Source: Galdieria sulphuraria
Lineage: Eukaryota > Rhodophyta > Bangiophyceae > Galdieriales > Galdieriaceae
Assembly (NCBI RefSeq): GCF_000341285.1
Contig: NW_005178464.1
Location: forward strand, 157,158-221,157
Length of the DNA: 64,000 bases
Direction of reading: 5' to 3'
The position numbers and the translations under genes were made by a program. Positions within the stretch are counted from its first letter, which is position 1. Each line of letters opens with the position of its first letter. Of this stretch, positions 42,501 through 55,306 are shown one piece after another. Under the pieces are notes generated by a model. It was not told the DNA's origin and did not search any database. It was given only the letters and a program-made list of their open reading frames with translations.

Positions 42501-42929
42501 TTAGTTTTGATCATCAGCTGTTGACCATTGCTGTTTACAATGCGTACAAACAAAATATAAAACAATTGCAGTGTCGTTACGTCCAACAGGTCCCATAAAA
42601 TAAACTGCTTCACGGTTTCCACAGTGTGAACACTGTGTACTTCGTGTTCTTCGAAGAGTAGGGTCGAGCCATACGTCATACATTTGCAAAAATTTTCCTC
42701 TTTAAAACAAAAAATCTTTTGTTCAACTTCAAGTCCCAGAAAGGGCTTACCTGTTGGTTGAAGTGACTACATTTCGATAAACTGGAATTCCCAAGTCCTC
42801 CGCAACTTCCTTATGGGAACAGTTGCGACAAGCATATAACATTCTTCTTTCCCCAGTTTCCTGAAGATAGGCTCGGTCTTCCATAGGATATAACATATTG
42901 TTACATTCTTTACAAAACTTGACGGGCAT
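42501..42929 (-). CDS. RPB9: RNA polymerase II subunit Rpb9
   Basis: Two exons, 42751-42929 and 42501-42699 (51-nt intron, GTAAGC...AAAG), give 125 residues. The N-terminal zinc ribbon has [11 protein letters not shown] and CRNCSHKE. The C-terminal ribbon has [20 protein letters not shown] and [14 protein letters not shown]. Order and length match Rpb9, which affects start-site choice, transcript cleavage and proofreading by Pol II. A TFIIS-like or Pol I/III homologue (A12, C11) is unlikely because of the DPTLRRT phrase. The start [10 protein letters not shown] lies 75 bp from the divergent Vps29 start. Confidence 0.93.
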
Positions 42930-43004
42930 ATCGTAACACCACCACACTCAAAACACCACTTGAAAATAATAAATTTTTCATTCATTTGTTGGTTGTAGTT
43001 CATC

Positions 43005-44034
43005 ATGGTAGTAAGTTACATATTGTGTGGCTTTTGCAGTTTTATGAACTCTCTTTCTAGTTGGTACTCACGATAGGAGATTTACATAGTATGCATATAC
43101 TGAACCTACTTTACGTTGGATACATACTCATATACATATACAGTACCTAACCGAGTGGCTGCAGTTCCTCTCAAATTTCGAGAACTTCTTGTACCAGGAA
43201 AAATACAGCGAGTTTTGTGTACTGTAAGAAGCGCACGATGCTTAAACTTTCTTAATAATAATAATAATAATAATATTTCGTGGTTTGTTTAGGGAAACCT
43301 ATGTGACAAAGAGACTGAAGAGTTTCTCAAAGTCATTTGTCCCGAAATACAGATCGTCAAAGGAGATATGGACGACGTAAGTGGATGTATATCTTTCAAC
43401 ACCCAACAAGTAAAAGTAGTGAATCCTCATAAAAAAAAAGGTTCAATCCGAGTATCCGGAACGTTGTGTTACGAACGTGGGACAACTTTCATTCGGTCTT
43501 TGCCATGGACACCAGCTGATTCCATGGAACGATCCAAACTCACTGGCGTCACTTCGGAGGTTTGCTTGGCGTATTATTCTGTTTAATTTAGCTTATAGTA
43601 AACATAGAGATATGGGTGTGGATGTACTTGTTGTTGGTCATTCGCATTCGTTGAAAATGACAGAAACTGTCGATGGAGGTCTTATCATTGATCCTGGAAC
43701 TGTAAGTAAGAGAAACAGATGAGAAAATGACAATATTGACCACTCATTGTATTATTCAAGGCGACAGGTGCTCCAGTTGCTTATAGTTTGGAACCCAAAA
43801 GGTAGAGACTACAATTTCATTGCACTCTAATGAACACTTTTTATTTTGAAAAATTGTAGACCGTCTTTTGTTTTATTAGATGTTCAAGGTACCAAAATAA
43901 TAGCGTATACCTATGAAATATATGGAGAGGTCTGTAAATTCTAGTGAAAAGGTAATATTGAATGAAATATTCTCTAGGATATCAAGGTAGATCGTGTTGT
44001 ATTTGAACGACTTGCGAATACTACTTTCCAGTAG
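43005..44034 (+). CDS. VPS29: Retromer subunit Vps29 (nine exons)
   Basis: Nine exons: 43005-43010, 43061-43088, 43144-43223, 43293-43376, 43441-43559, 43608-43701, 43761-43801, 43860-43929 and 43978-44034. Introns are 48-69 nt; the product is 192 residues. The start reads MVLVLTIGDLHIPNRVAAVP across three exons. Later come [43 protein letters not shown] and IAYTYEIYGEDIKVDRVVFE. These match Vps29 along its length. Vps29 has a metallophosphoesterase fold and binds Vps35 and TBC1D5 in retromer, which recycles receptors from endosomes. The first coding exon is only ATG GTA. All joins stay in frame. Confidence 0.93.
43253..43276 (+). repeat. (TAA)n microsatellite in a Vps29 intron
   Basis: A run of about eight TAA units lies in the third intron of Vps29, just upstream of its pyrimidine tract. 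This intron, at 69 nt, is the longest of the gene. Confidence 0.85.
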
Positions 44035-44056
44035 CGTGTTTTTGACAAAGAGAGAA

Positions 44057-44218
44057 ATGAACCGATCCCTTTCTAGAGAAATCCTACGATCCTTCCAAGG
44101 GAAAAATGTTCTATGGACAATGATCGAATCTACCAATCAGTTTCAAATGACAATGGGACAAAGAATTTTGCCAAAACCAGCTTTAACGCCGCCATCTGCA
44201 AATTTGGGCTTTGAATGA
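44057..44218 (+). CDS. Possible 53-residue hypothetical protein
   Basis: A small frame starts MNRSLSREILRSFQGKNVLW and ends RILPKPALTPPSANLGFE. It begins 22 bp after the Vps29 stop, so it may be an independent small gene or simply the 3' UTR of Vps29. I recognise no family. The basic start could suit an organelle protein, but that is a guess. Confidence 0.28.
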   Translation: MNRSLSREILRSFQGKNVLWTMIESTNQFQMTMGQRILPKPALTPPSANLGFE

Positions 44219-44551
44219 GAAAAACGGAAAGGAAATCGGTTAAAGAATTTGTGGTTTGTGATTGATTGGCGTGGTGAAAGACAAATAAGTTTATCAGCTA
44301 GTTTTATCTTTTGAAAAGTTGGTTAGCCAATTCATTTCATTATTATCTTGTGTATTAAGAAAGTATTACAAGTTATTGTGTAAGCTGTGCTTGTTTGTTT
44401 GTTTCAAAAAGAACAGCTGCTGTAGTTTCTTCTTGAAACAAGTTTATTTTTACTCTATTGGTGAAAGTTTTCCCTTTGTATTTTTTCTTCAAGTTTTCAC
44501 TTTTGTCACTTGTTTCCGTCTTTTCTTCGTTATATCCATATCATCATCATA
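44219..44551. promoter_or_regulatory. Intergenic region upstream of proline dehydrogenase
   Basis: A 333-bp T-rich region on the plus strand, which should hold the promoter and 5' UTR of the next gene. No ORF, RNA gene or repeat is convincing. Confidence 0.35.
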
Positions 44552-46192
44552 ATGAGCAAAGTTTCTGGAGGAGTTAAACAACTCTATCAGTTCTCTGTTT
44601 CTTCCCGGAATTCCTGGGAGCAACTGCAGCAAGCCAAGGAGCAGTTGCAGCCTTCACGCAACCTCCATGCAGGTATTGGTGGTAGAAAGAAGACTGCCCC
44701 TTTACTATTAGGAGTCCCTAATCGTCTAGCAGCAAAACCTTACAACGCAGTAGGAGGAAAATCTGCGGAAGGTTCTGCTAGAGGCTCGACACCCACGACA
44801 ACAACAACAACGTCGGCTACTTCCCACTCTAATGAACTCACGACTGCTTCAGCAGTTTCACCTTCATATGTGGAAGAATATGAGTCTACTACTTTGCCAT
44901 ATAGTGGGAACAAGACTGGCAAGAAGCTTCAAGTTAATGACAGTGCAGCTACTTATGGTTCTTTAAGCACTCTTCATCTTATTCGTTCTTATTTGGTTTT
45001 GAAAATGGCGCAATTGCCATTAGTAGCAAGTGTTGGTCCCAAAATTTTTTCTGCCACTCAAAAATTGCCAAATGTGATGCGTCAACCTGCCAATTATGTT
45101 GTGAAGAAAACCTTTTTTGAACAATTTTGTGGAGGTGAGTCTTTGGTGGAAGCAGTTACAGCTACCCAAAGACTTCGGGACTCGGGTATTTCTTGTATTT
45201 TTGACTATGCTGCGGAAGGTTTGGTAGGAGAGGAGAACGTGTACGATTCGGCGGCTTCTGTTGTTGAGTCCACTATTCTTCAGGCTAGGGATATTGGTGC
45301 AGGAGGATTCAGCTGTATCAAAGTTTCTGCTGTATCACCAATGAGTGTTTTGGAAAAGGTTACTTGTTCTATTCACGGGAACGGTGGAATTACCAGTGTA
45401 GATCCTGAGTTGACCTTGAATCCCATGAATGTTCCCAATTTGACTCACGAAGAAGCAGCAGAATGGCAGCAAGTTATTTCTCGTTTAGACCGCGTTTGCA
45501 AGGCTGCGTATGAGAAGGGTGTTCCTATTTTAATTGATGCTGAGCAATATTATGTCCAAGAAGCCATTGAGTATCTTGCGTTAGGTATGCAAAAACGCTA
45601 TAATAGGGACATGCATAGCCCTGCCATTGTCTATACCACTGTACAGTGTTATCTCAAATCAGCTGTAGACCGTGTGGAACAAGGCTTGGGTCTTGGTTCC
45701 AACTTGGACTTTAAATATGCTGCAAAACTTGTCCGTGGCGCATATTTGTTTTTTGAAAGGAGGTTGGCTTTGGAAAAGGGTTATTCTTCACCAGTTTTTG
45801 ATTGTATAGAGGACACGCATCGTTGTTACAACGATATTGCAGCTAGAATGGTTTCTCAAGTTAGCAATAATAGTGCCTCTTTAATGCTAGCTACCCACAA
45901 CTTAGATTCGGTGGAGAAGGCAGCAACTCAAATGGCTCAGAAGCAACTGCACGCTAGCAATCCTAACGTGTATTTTGCTCAGCTTTTTGGAATGGGAGAT
46001 TCTATGACTATGGCTCTAGCTAAAGAGGGTTATAATACTTGCAAATATGTTCCCTTTGGACCTATAGAGGAGGTGATGCCCTATTTAACTCGTCGTATTG
46101 AAGAAAATCGAGATATCCTGGGCGGTGCTAGAAAAGAGGTCAGTTTATTTAGCGAAGAGTTGAAACGTCGTGTTCTTTTGAGAGCAGCTTAA
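44552..46192 (+). CDS. Proline dehydrogenase (mitochondrial)
   Basis: An intronless 546-residue protein from the ATG at 44552. The first 120 residues are Ser/Gln/Thr-rich with ESTTLPY-like low complexity and likely contain the mitochondrial targeting signal. The catalytic (beta/alpha)8 barrel has GISCIFDYAAEGLVGEE, KVSAVSPMSVLEKVT, VPILIDAEQYYVQEAIEYLA, FKYAAKLVRGAYLFFERRLA and LMLATHNLDSVEKAA. It also has FAQLFGMGD and YVPFGPIEEVMPYLTRRIEE. Arg pairs near the end (RRIEENRD) bind the proline carboxylate in this family. The FAD enzyme oxidises proline to pyrroline-5-carboxylate and feeds electrons to the respiratory chain. It matches the eukaryotic PRODH family rather than bacterial PutA. Confidence 0.93.
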   Translation: MSKVSGGVKQLYQFSVSSRNSWEQLQQAKEQLQPSRNLHAGIGGRKKTAPLLLGVPNRLAAKPYNAVGGKSAEGSARGSTPTTTTTTSATSHSNELTTASAVSPSYVEEYESTTLPYSGNKTGKKLQVNDSAATYGSLSTLHLIRSYLVLKMAQLPLVASVGPKIFSATQKLPNVMRQPANYVVKKTFFEQFCGGESLVEAVTATQRLRDSGISCIFDYAAEGLVGEENVYDSAASVVESTILQARDIGAGGFSCIKVSAVSPMSVLEKVTCSIHGNGGITSVDPELTLNPMNVPNLTHEEAAEWQQVISRLDRVCKAAYEKGVPILIDAEQYYVQEAIEYLALGMQKRYNRDMHSPAIVYTTVQCYLKSAVDRVEQGLGLGSNLDFKYAAKLVRGAYLFFERRLALEKGYSSPVFDCIEDTHRCYNDIAARMVSQVSNNSASLMLATHNLDSVEKAATQMAQKQLHASNPNVYFAQLFGMGDSMTMALAKEGYNTCKYVPFGPIEEVMPYLTRRIEENRDILGGARKEVSLFSEELKRRVLLRAA

Positions 46193-46283
46193 ATATTCTT
46201 AAAAGTCATGTTGTTATATAGTTTTATTATTTTTGGGATGAGAATATTGTCCATCGGGATTTCAAAAGTTAAAATAAAGAGGA

Positions 46284-47785
46284 ATGTTGAATAGTTTTTT
46301 GAACAAGACAAGTTGGAAAGTTGTGTGGACTGGGGTTTCTTTTGTTGGAGTGGGAGTGGCTTTGTATTATCCTTTTAGGTTGCGTTCCTTGAAAAGTGAC
46401 AAGTGCTGGAGTTTATCTGCTACCACCTTCTTTGCACCTTCATATTCAGAATGTGACTTGCGAGGTGTAGAAGAAACACAAAAACTTTTATCCAAACTTC
46501 CAGCTTCTCGTTTATTAGATCAACTTGCCACAGTTGAGTTTTTATTACGCTGGCCACGTTTTGCAATATTATATTATGAAACAAAAAGTCGAGGAAACTA
46601 TCAAGTGATTCAACAAGATAACAAGAGCTTATTATTAGAACAATCTTGCTTTCCGCAGTTGTTTTGTTTGGATTCTTTTTCAATACAGCAAAAGAATAGT
46701 TCTCTTATCAACAACTTTGTATCAGATACATTGAACTGGTTACGTTCATTTCAATTAGAAAGTAGAAAGGATATGAATACTCTCTATCCAACAAACTTTT
46801 TCTATATGCGTATACAACACTTTTTTCCAGAAAGTTTGATTCTTCAACTAGGAAGATGTTTGGAAATATTAGAAAGTGAGAATGCACTACCAGCACCGGA
46901 AGTTGCTGACTCAAGTTATGACAGATGGCGAGAACTTGAACCCATTCCTATTGTTCCCAATGCTGAGTTATCTTCTATGGAATGGCAACAGTTGGACCGA
47001 GGTATTCTCGAGTTGGCTAAAGTTTGTCTATATACCTTCAAGAACTTGTCTTGTGCATGGATTGTGGATATGTCACCTCTAAATGTAAACTTGGCAATAA
47101 CAAATCCTCAAGTTCATGAACAGTGGAACAAGGCTGTATCTTATCTATATGCTCATTTTGCGAAATGTTTTGAACAACACAATTGGCTATGGATAGCGGG
47201 AGTGAGTGATGAATGGTTAGATTTGGATATCTTTCTTAACACAACTAATCGACATAATGCACCTTGTCGGCTTTATTATAAGAATGAATGGATCAATTCT
47301 GAAGCTAAGAGTTTAGTAAAGGATAATTATCACAGTCATTCCAGATCATTTCCATTTCAAGTTTTGAAGGCAGTCGAACGAAATGCCATTCAATTGCTTA
47401 TACTTCAAGTTCCTCATTTGTGGTGGTATCAACTAAGAAGTGGAGATATAAGAGACCCGCGAATTTTATGGCAAGTAAGTCATCATCATCATCAAGCATT
47501 GTATACGAACATTTTACTGATGATGTGGCTAGTGCTCTGATTTGGATCTATTGGGAGCAGCTCTTGTTCAAAGTAAGGTGTGACTACTTCAGATTCTCCT
47601 TTGTATCTGATTGGGATTGTATAGGACTTGGAGGAAATGTGCTTTGGTTCCACGTGCATAATCAAATGTTATCAGCTCTCCAATCCAACTATTGGCGTCA
47701 TTGGATCTTGTCACCTTATCATCGTGCAGCATTCCAAATTGAAAGGCAACTTATCAAGGAACAACTCACCAACCTTCCTCTTTGA
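46284..47785 (+). CDS. Hypothetical protein with N-terminal membrane helix
   Basis: Three exons, 46284-47474, 47533-47572 and 47625-47785 (introns 58 and 52 nt), give 463 residues. An N-terminal helix (VVWTGVSFVGVGVALYYPF) could anchor it in a membrane. The rest is rich in W, L and aromatic residues, with phrases such as LSCAWIVDMSPLNVNLAITN and IRDPRILWQCSDLDLLGAAL. I recognise no family. The joins restore a continuous frame to RQLIKEQLTNLPL. It converges on the SEL1L-like gene, 13 bp between stops. Confidence 0.6.
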
Positions 47786-47798
47786 AAACAAATTGGCA

Positions 47799-50716
47799 TC
47801 AACTGAACATTCTTCTATATATCCACCATGTAAATGAAGAAACAACCATCAATACACTGAGAGACATCCAATGTGAAAGCATTTCAAGTGCTTTTGAAAG
47901 GTGACTCAAAAGTAATTTGCTTGTCAACCATCGTTGAGATATGATTCCTACCAAGTGATGAAACATTTGAAACCAGTCAAGTATACGTAAAGCAATTTGG
48001 ACGGGAACCATTCCTTCTGGAGAAAGGTTTACGGAAGTATCATAATATCTTTTGGCTAAATGGAAATCTCGTGCGAATCCGATACCATTAAAATACATAT
48101 AACCCAAATTGAAAGATGCTTCAGCATTGCCCATTTCTGTTGCCTTAAAGTAACTATGAATACAAAATAGTAAACAAATATAAATCATCAAATATGATAT
48201 ACTTACGCTTCTGCAGCTTTTCTGTATCCAAGAGAGTGGTTATTATCCAAATATCCATCATAAAACAAGTCACCAATCTTTAGTTGTGAATAGGGGTTTC
48301 CTTGTCTAGCAGATAATCGATAATAATAATGTGCATTTTGATAGATAGCCAAATCCTTTGAGGAAATGGATGAATGGAAACCCAAACGAGACTTCCAATA
48401 TTGTATTTTTGAATATATATTTCTTTTACCACCATAAGCTAATCCAAGCCCATGTTCATACATATATGCTGCATTATATTGAGCTGTTTCCACTCCAGCA
48501 AGTGCAGCTTGAACATATCGAAGTAATGCTGTGCCATAATCACGAATACTCATAGCTCGAAATGCACGACTCATTAAATAAGTAGGTCGGCCTCTTTGAG
48601 CCACATATTTGAAGTATAACGCTGCTTTAGTACATCGATCACCTGTTACAATAACACTTGGTTCTGAAAACACCAATTCCCCTAATCGATATGTAGCATG
48701 AGAATGTCCATGCTTGGAAGCTTTTAAGAAATAAGAATATGCATTTGGAATATTCTCATATTCATCCAATCCCTTCCAGGACAACATACCCAAATTATAT
48801 AAAGCATCCACACTGCCTTTACTTGCAGCCTCTCGAAACCAATGTACAGCTTCACTGATATTCTTCAGAGTTCCTATGCCATAATAATAACAATAACCAA
48901 TGGCATTATATGCTTGTGCATCTTCCACTTGAGCTGCTTCATGAAAGAGTTCCCATGCCACTGTTTCATTCTTTTCTCGACTAGCCAAACCAAATAAGGA
49001 AAATACACCTAAAAGCGTATTTGCTTGAGGATAGCCATGAAGAGATGCTCTTTCAAAATATTCTGCAGCTCTTTCAAAGTCTTGACTGACTCCATACGCA
49101 CCTGAAAGAAACAATTCTCCTAAAAAGAGTTCCGATTTACCATCATTATTTTCTGCTTCATGATATTTGTATTCAATAATGTCATTAGTTGCTTGACGGT
49201 CCTTGATCCAAGCTTCATGATTAAATAACAAAGTTACTTCTCCTGAAGAATAAGGCAACGAAGGACGTCCCAATAAACTAAGACCAACATCTTTTTCTGA
49301 AGTAATATTCACAAAAAACGCATTGAATGGCGATAAGCTAGAAATATAGGGTTCTATAAAACTCTGACGGATAGTTTGCCAAGCTGCTCTCTTATAATAA
49401 TAAACACTTTTGATACAATCTCGTGGCACTCCAATTCCATACAAATAACGAAAACCTAGAGCACTTTGTGCATAATCGGACCCTCCTTCCGCTGCAAATG
49501 TCCACAACAACAAGGCAATAGTATATTTTTGCTCGCTTTCTAGTTCCAAGAGCTCTTTTAAATGATTAGTAAAGAAGCCACTACGTAATCGATTCAAAGA
49601 CTCTAAAACGGAAGTATTCTTGATAAAGGTAATGTGGTTTCTGGAAAACCAATTGGACAGAAATCGTACTCGAGTCCATAAACTTTTAGGTTCCATATCT
49701 ACCGAATGAAGAAGAGTATTTGAAAAGGAACTTGCAAATATAATACCCAGTAATGCTTGTGCATCAGGATTTCCATAGTCTGCAGCCTTTGCAAGAAATA
49801 AATAGGAGATGGATAAATTCTGTGGTATACAATCACTCAATCCGGACAAATAAAGTGCACCCAAAGTGACCATACAACCATCATCTCCTTCTATAGAGCC
49901 TAATATGAAGCTTTCAACTGAAAGAAGAGCAAGTCTCTTGGCTTCGTTCATGGGATCCTTCAAAAGCGCCAAGGTACCTAGAGGACTTTGTTGATCCTGT
50001 AAAATGTGAATAGCTCTATTCAAATAGTCTACACCTTGTTCAAAATATGACGTTCGATTCCTATTCTGTTCAGTAGTCAATAGTTCCAACAGTCTTGAAT
50101 ACAACTGATAAACGTTATGAGTTGAGTAGGAAATATGTTCAAAACTCCAGTCCTTTTCTTCTTCCTTGGACAAAGGAACCGTTTTACTCGAAGGTATCAA
50201 TGAGATAGGTATTCTCGCAGTTTTCTTTTCTCCTTGCAAAACTTCAATCACCGAGTCGGGATATATTCTACTAGAGTTTAACATAAAAGAAATTGCAGTA
50301 TCATTGTGAACATAAACTTTCGAAACTTGACTTCCGTCTATCAAAACTTTTAGAGGAGGCTCCCTTTCTAAATTGTCTAGAGAAACGTTGTCTTCTCTTT
50401 CATACTGTCCCTCACCATAGCCAATCATACGAGCTTTACCAAAGTTTTTGCCAAGAATTGTAAAGTTCTGTGCTTGTTCAGAATATTGATCGATGGAATC
50501 ACTTTCTCTAGTAGCGTAAGAAGAAGACTCGAACAAAGAAGAATCATGAGGTTGAGGACTTTCATGAGCAGAAAGGGTAGCGTTTGTATTCAAGTTGGAT
50601 ATCAAAGGGAGGTTTTCAGCCGCAATATTTTGCGAAGAAAACAATAAATAAATGAAAAAAAATAAAACAATGCAAGTTGAATGACTCTGAACATTCCTTT
50701 TATGTATCATCGACAT
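47799..50716 (-). CDS. HRD3/SEL1L-like ER-associated degradation protein
   Basis: Two exons, 48207-50716 and 47799-48153 (53-nt intron, GTAAGT...CATAG), give 954 residues. A signal peptide follows the start (ATG at 50716; TCIVLFFFIYLLFSSQNIAA). At least ten Sel1-like repeats follow, for example LALLKDPMNEAKRLALLSVE, GCMVTLGALYLSGLSDCIPQ, YAQSALGFRYLYGIGVPRDC, AQAYNAIGYCYYYGIGT and ASFNLGYMYFNGIGFARDFH. A helix near the C-terminus (MSLSVLMVVSSFTWWIY) anchors it. This is the layout of yeast Hrd3 and animal/plant SEL1L, which deliver misfolded ER proteins to the Hrd1 ubiquitin ligase. The start lies 73 bp from the divergent ThiC start. Confidence 0.88.
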
Positions 50717-50753
50717 CCAAAAACAACACACAACTAACAACGGCTTTGAATAA

Positions 50754-52908
<2,155 letters not shown>

Positions 52909-53074
52909 GTGTATCTAGAATGGTCGAAATAAAATCGTTTCTTTTCTGACGTTAAAATAGGCGAAATATTTTGTTCCTGTATTGACGAGGAGTCTACTTG
53001 AAAGAGGTTTGTCAAGACACCAAACCGACTCAACCATTACTTATGACAAAGTACTTTTGTTCTTAGGCGGCCTC

Positions 53075-53404
53075 TTATGAAGTCTTGGGAACTCTATGTC
53101 TCAAGGAGGCTGCTGGGCTTCTCGAAGGGGAGTTCTTGACAACTTGCTCCTTCTTTTGTTCCTTATTCTCTGACTTCTCCTTCGCCATGGGCGCTTTATT
53201 ACTATCCTTGTACAGAAGAATGCAAGTAAACAACGTCGTTAAAAGTACAAAGGCGCCAAACCAAACTCCGAGAACCAACAAAAGTCTATTGGAAGATGTC
53301 TGCCATCTATGATTCAACTCTTCAATAAATATTGCCCAAGGCTTTGTTAGAACTTTGAGAGACTCTTTGACGATGGTTTTTATTCGTTTTTGATTTTGTT
53401 CCAT
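53075..53404 (-). CDS. Small single-pass membrane protein
   Basis: A 109-residue protein from the ATG at 53404 (MEQNQKRIKTIVKESLKVLT). It has one hydrophobic helix, LLLVLGVWFGAFVLLTTLF, followed by a charged tail KAPMAKEKSENKEQKKEQ and a Ser/Pro/Arg-rich end. I do not recognise it. The basic N-terminus and a helix in the middle could suit an organelle inner-membrane or ER protein. The gene faces the ThiC stop, 166 bp away. Confidence 0.5.
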   Translation of the reverse strand: MEQNQKRIKTIVKESLKVLTKPWAIFIEELNHRWQTSSNRLLLVLGVWFGAFVLLTTLFTCILLYKDSNKAPMAKEKSENKEQKKEQVVKNSPSRSPAASLRHRVPKTS

Positions 53405-54132
53405 CGACAACAAGGAACAAGGATGCCTCTTACCCAAACCCACTCTTCTTTTGAAATAATGATAATGTGGGGGTTTTTCAAAAGCTACATTCTCCTCTTT
53501 AGGATACTTATCACACTAATCTTTTGCAGATTTTGTTCAACTGCAAGTATGACCTAAAATCATTTCAGTGGTATTCCATAAATGGGGATGCTAGAGAAAT
53601 CAAAGCTTCTTAAAGTAACTCTCTCGGTCACTTCTTACGTCATCTTTTTTACCCGCTTGTTCCTTTCAGTTACTTTATTCAACAGGTTTGAAAGAGAAGC
53701 TACTTATTAATCAATTGAATTTACTGCACTTCAAACTAATAAACTCTATGTCTGCTTTTTTTCTGTCCGTTTTCAAAGACTTGGAGACGGACATTCAAGC
53801 CATTTCCTTCTTGTTTAAAACCTAGTCAGCCATGAGAAGGAGAGACCATTATTATATGAGGGAAAATTAAAAAGGGAAACAGAGAGAGAAAAATAAAATG
53901 GAATAAAAATCCTTGGACAACGAAACACGTTTTGCTTCCACTGTGATGAGGGCCAATCATCTTCGTTCCTCCCTTCCCAAAAACGTAAATCCAAAGAAAT
54001 AAAAATAAAGAATAAAAATAACGGCGAATAGAAGGGGGCAAGGAGAGATAGAAAGAGAAAACTGTGCTTCTCTCCAAGAAATAGTCTAGTTTCACAACAC
54101 TTTGAAACCCTTGAGGTTTTCCTATATAGTTC
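53405..54132. promoter_or_regulatory. Long promoter region upstream of the first bZIP gene
   Basis: At 728 bp this is the longest gene-free gap in the gene-dense part of the window. It lies between two divergent starts. An ATF/CREB-like element, TTACGTCAT (TGACGTAA on the other strand), is at 53635-53643 and could bind the bZIP factor encoded next door. A 102-codon minus-strand frame at 53826-54134 reaches the next gene and has no family features. Confidence 0.4.
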
Positions 54133-55074
54133 ATGGGTTCCTTTGAAGAAATTTTTGGTGCTTGGACAGAGGATTGGGAGTTGGAGAGTTATCAGTTTGC
54201 CACCGAAAGCAAAGAGCCTTCGTTCACGGAAGTTCCCTTTGAGGACCTTGGAAAACTAAAGTGGAGTGGTAACTGTATCCATGCTTTTGAAGGGCAAACC
54301 AGTCCTTGGTGGCGTCAGAATGGCTCTAACTGTCCTTTTTCGTTGTCAAGTGAAGCTAACAGACAAGACACCTTGGAAATATCAAGTAGTGTGAGTCACT
54401 CATGTTCTGATGAATCACCAAACGTGCCTCTGGTAACCAGTAAAGAGCAAGATGACCACTTTGAACAAGTGTTTCGTGACAGTCTAATACAGTATGATGA
54501 CCCAACTTGGGATCCACCCTGGGAAGACAATAGTTACCATTCTGTAATGATGACATTATCGGAAGACGGAGACTATGTCCCAAAGGAACCTTCCTTACAT
54601 TGTCCAGGAAGGAGAAGAAAAAGGCAATTAGAAACTTTTCCATTGGAACACTTGAAAGATCTAAAAGGCTCAACATCTGCAGAAGGTCGGAAAATGACTG
54701 CTGAGGAGAGAGCCTTAATGCTGTATAAGAGGAAATTGAGAAACCGGAATTCTGCTGCTCGCTCGAGACGAAGAAGAACGATAATTTTGAATGAGATAAT
54801 TGATCAAGTGTCTTCTTTAAAGACATTGATAAAGCAATTGCAATGCCGTTTATGTTTGTATGAAGGGAAAGGGTGTTTATCAAAAGTGGACGCAAGATTT
54901 GAAGAAGTTCGTACACATCTATTTACTCAGTTGAAAAGGTTACTTTCTGTCGAATATCAGGTGGCTGTATTGAGAGCCAAACTTATGGGGACAAAGGTAA
55001 AGGGGAACTTTACTATTGAGAAGCAACAGTGGGAGAATACGACAGAAAGATCCTTTTCATTTACTAGTGTTTGA
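54133..55074 (+). CDS. bZIP transcription factor 1
   Basis: An intronless 313-residue protein. The basic region at residues 195-220, MLYKRKLRNRNSAARSRRRR, has the bZIP N-x7-R core (NSAARSRRR), followed by a short leucine/isoleucine zipper (IIDQVSSLKTLIKQLQCRL). The N-terminal 180 residues are acidic and Trp-containing (FGAWTEDWELESYQ, WDPPWEDNSYHS), like activation domains. bZIP factors bind ACGT-core DNA as dimers. A paralogue with the same MTAEER/MSTEER lead-in lies 232 bp downstream, so the pair came from tandem duplication. Confidence 0.85.
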   Translation: MGSFEEIFGAWTEDWELESYQFATESKEPSFTEVPFEDLGKLKWSGNCIHAFEGQTSPWWRQNGSNCPFSLSSEANRQDTLEISSSVSHSCSDESPNVPLVTSKEQDDHFEQVFRDSLIQYDDPTWDPPWEDNSYHSVMMTLSEDGDYVPKEPSLHCPGRRRKRQLETFPLEHLKDLKGSTSAEGRKMTAEERALMLYKRKLRNRNSAARSRRRRTIILNEIIDQVSSLKTLIKQLQCRLCLYEGKGCLSKVDARFEEVRTHLFTQLKRLLSVEYQVAVLRAKLMGTKVKGNFTIEKQQWENTTERSFSFTSV

Positions 55075-55306
55075 ATTTGGATAGTTTACATTGTTGTAAT
55101 TTAGTTTTCAATCAATTTTATACAAGAAGAAGGATAAAGAAGCTTGGATCTCTTGGCAGATCCAAAAGGAAGATGAAATTTTCTTCGAGACAAAATTCAC
55201 AAGAGGGCCAATCAAACAATCTCCAAAGGGATGATGGATCGTAATGTCAGATTGAGCCGTTGATGCCTTTTCTTTCTATGTACTGCACTTCACCATAGTC
55301 TGGCAA

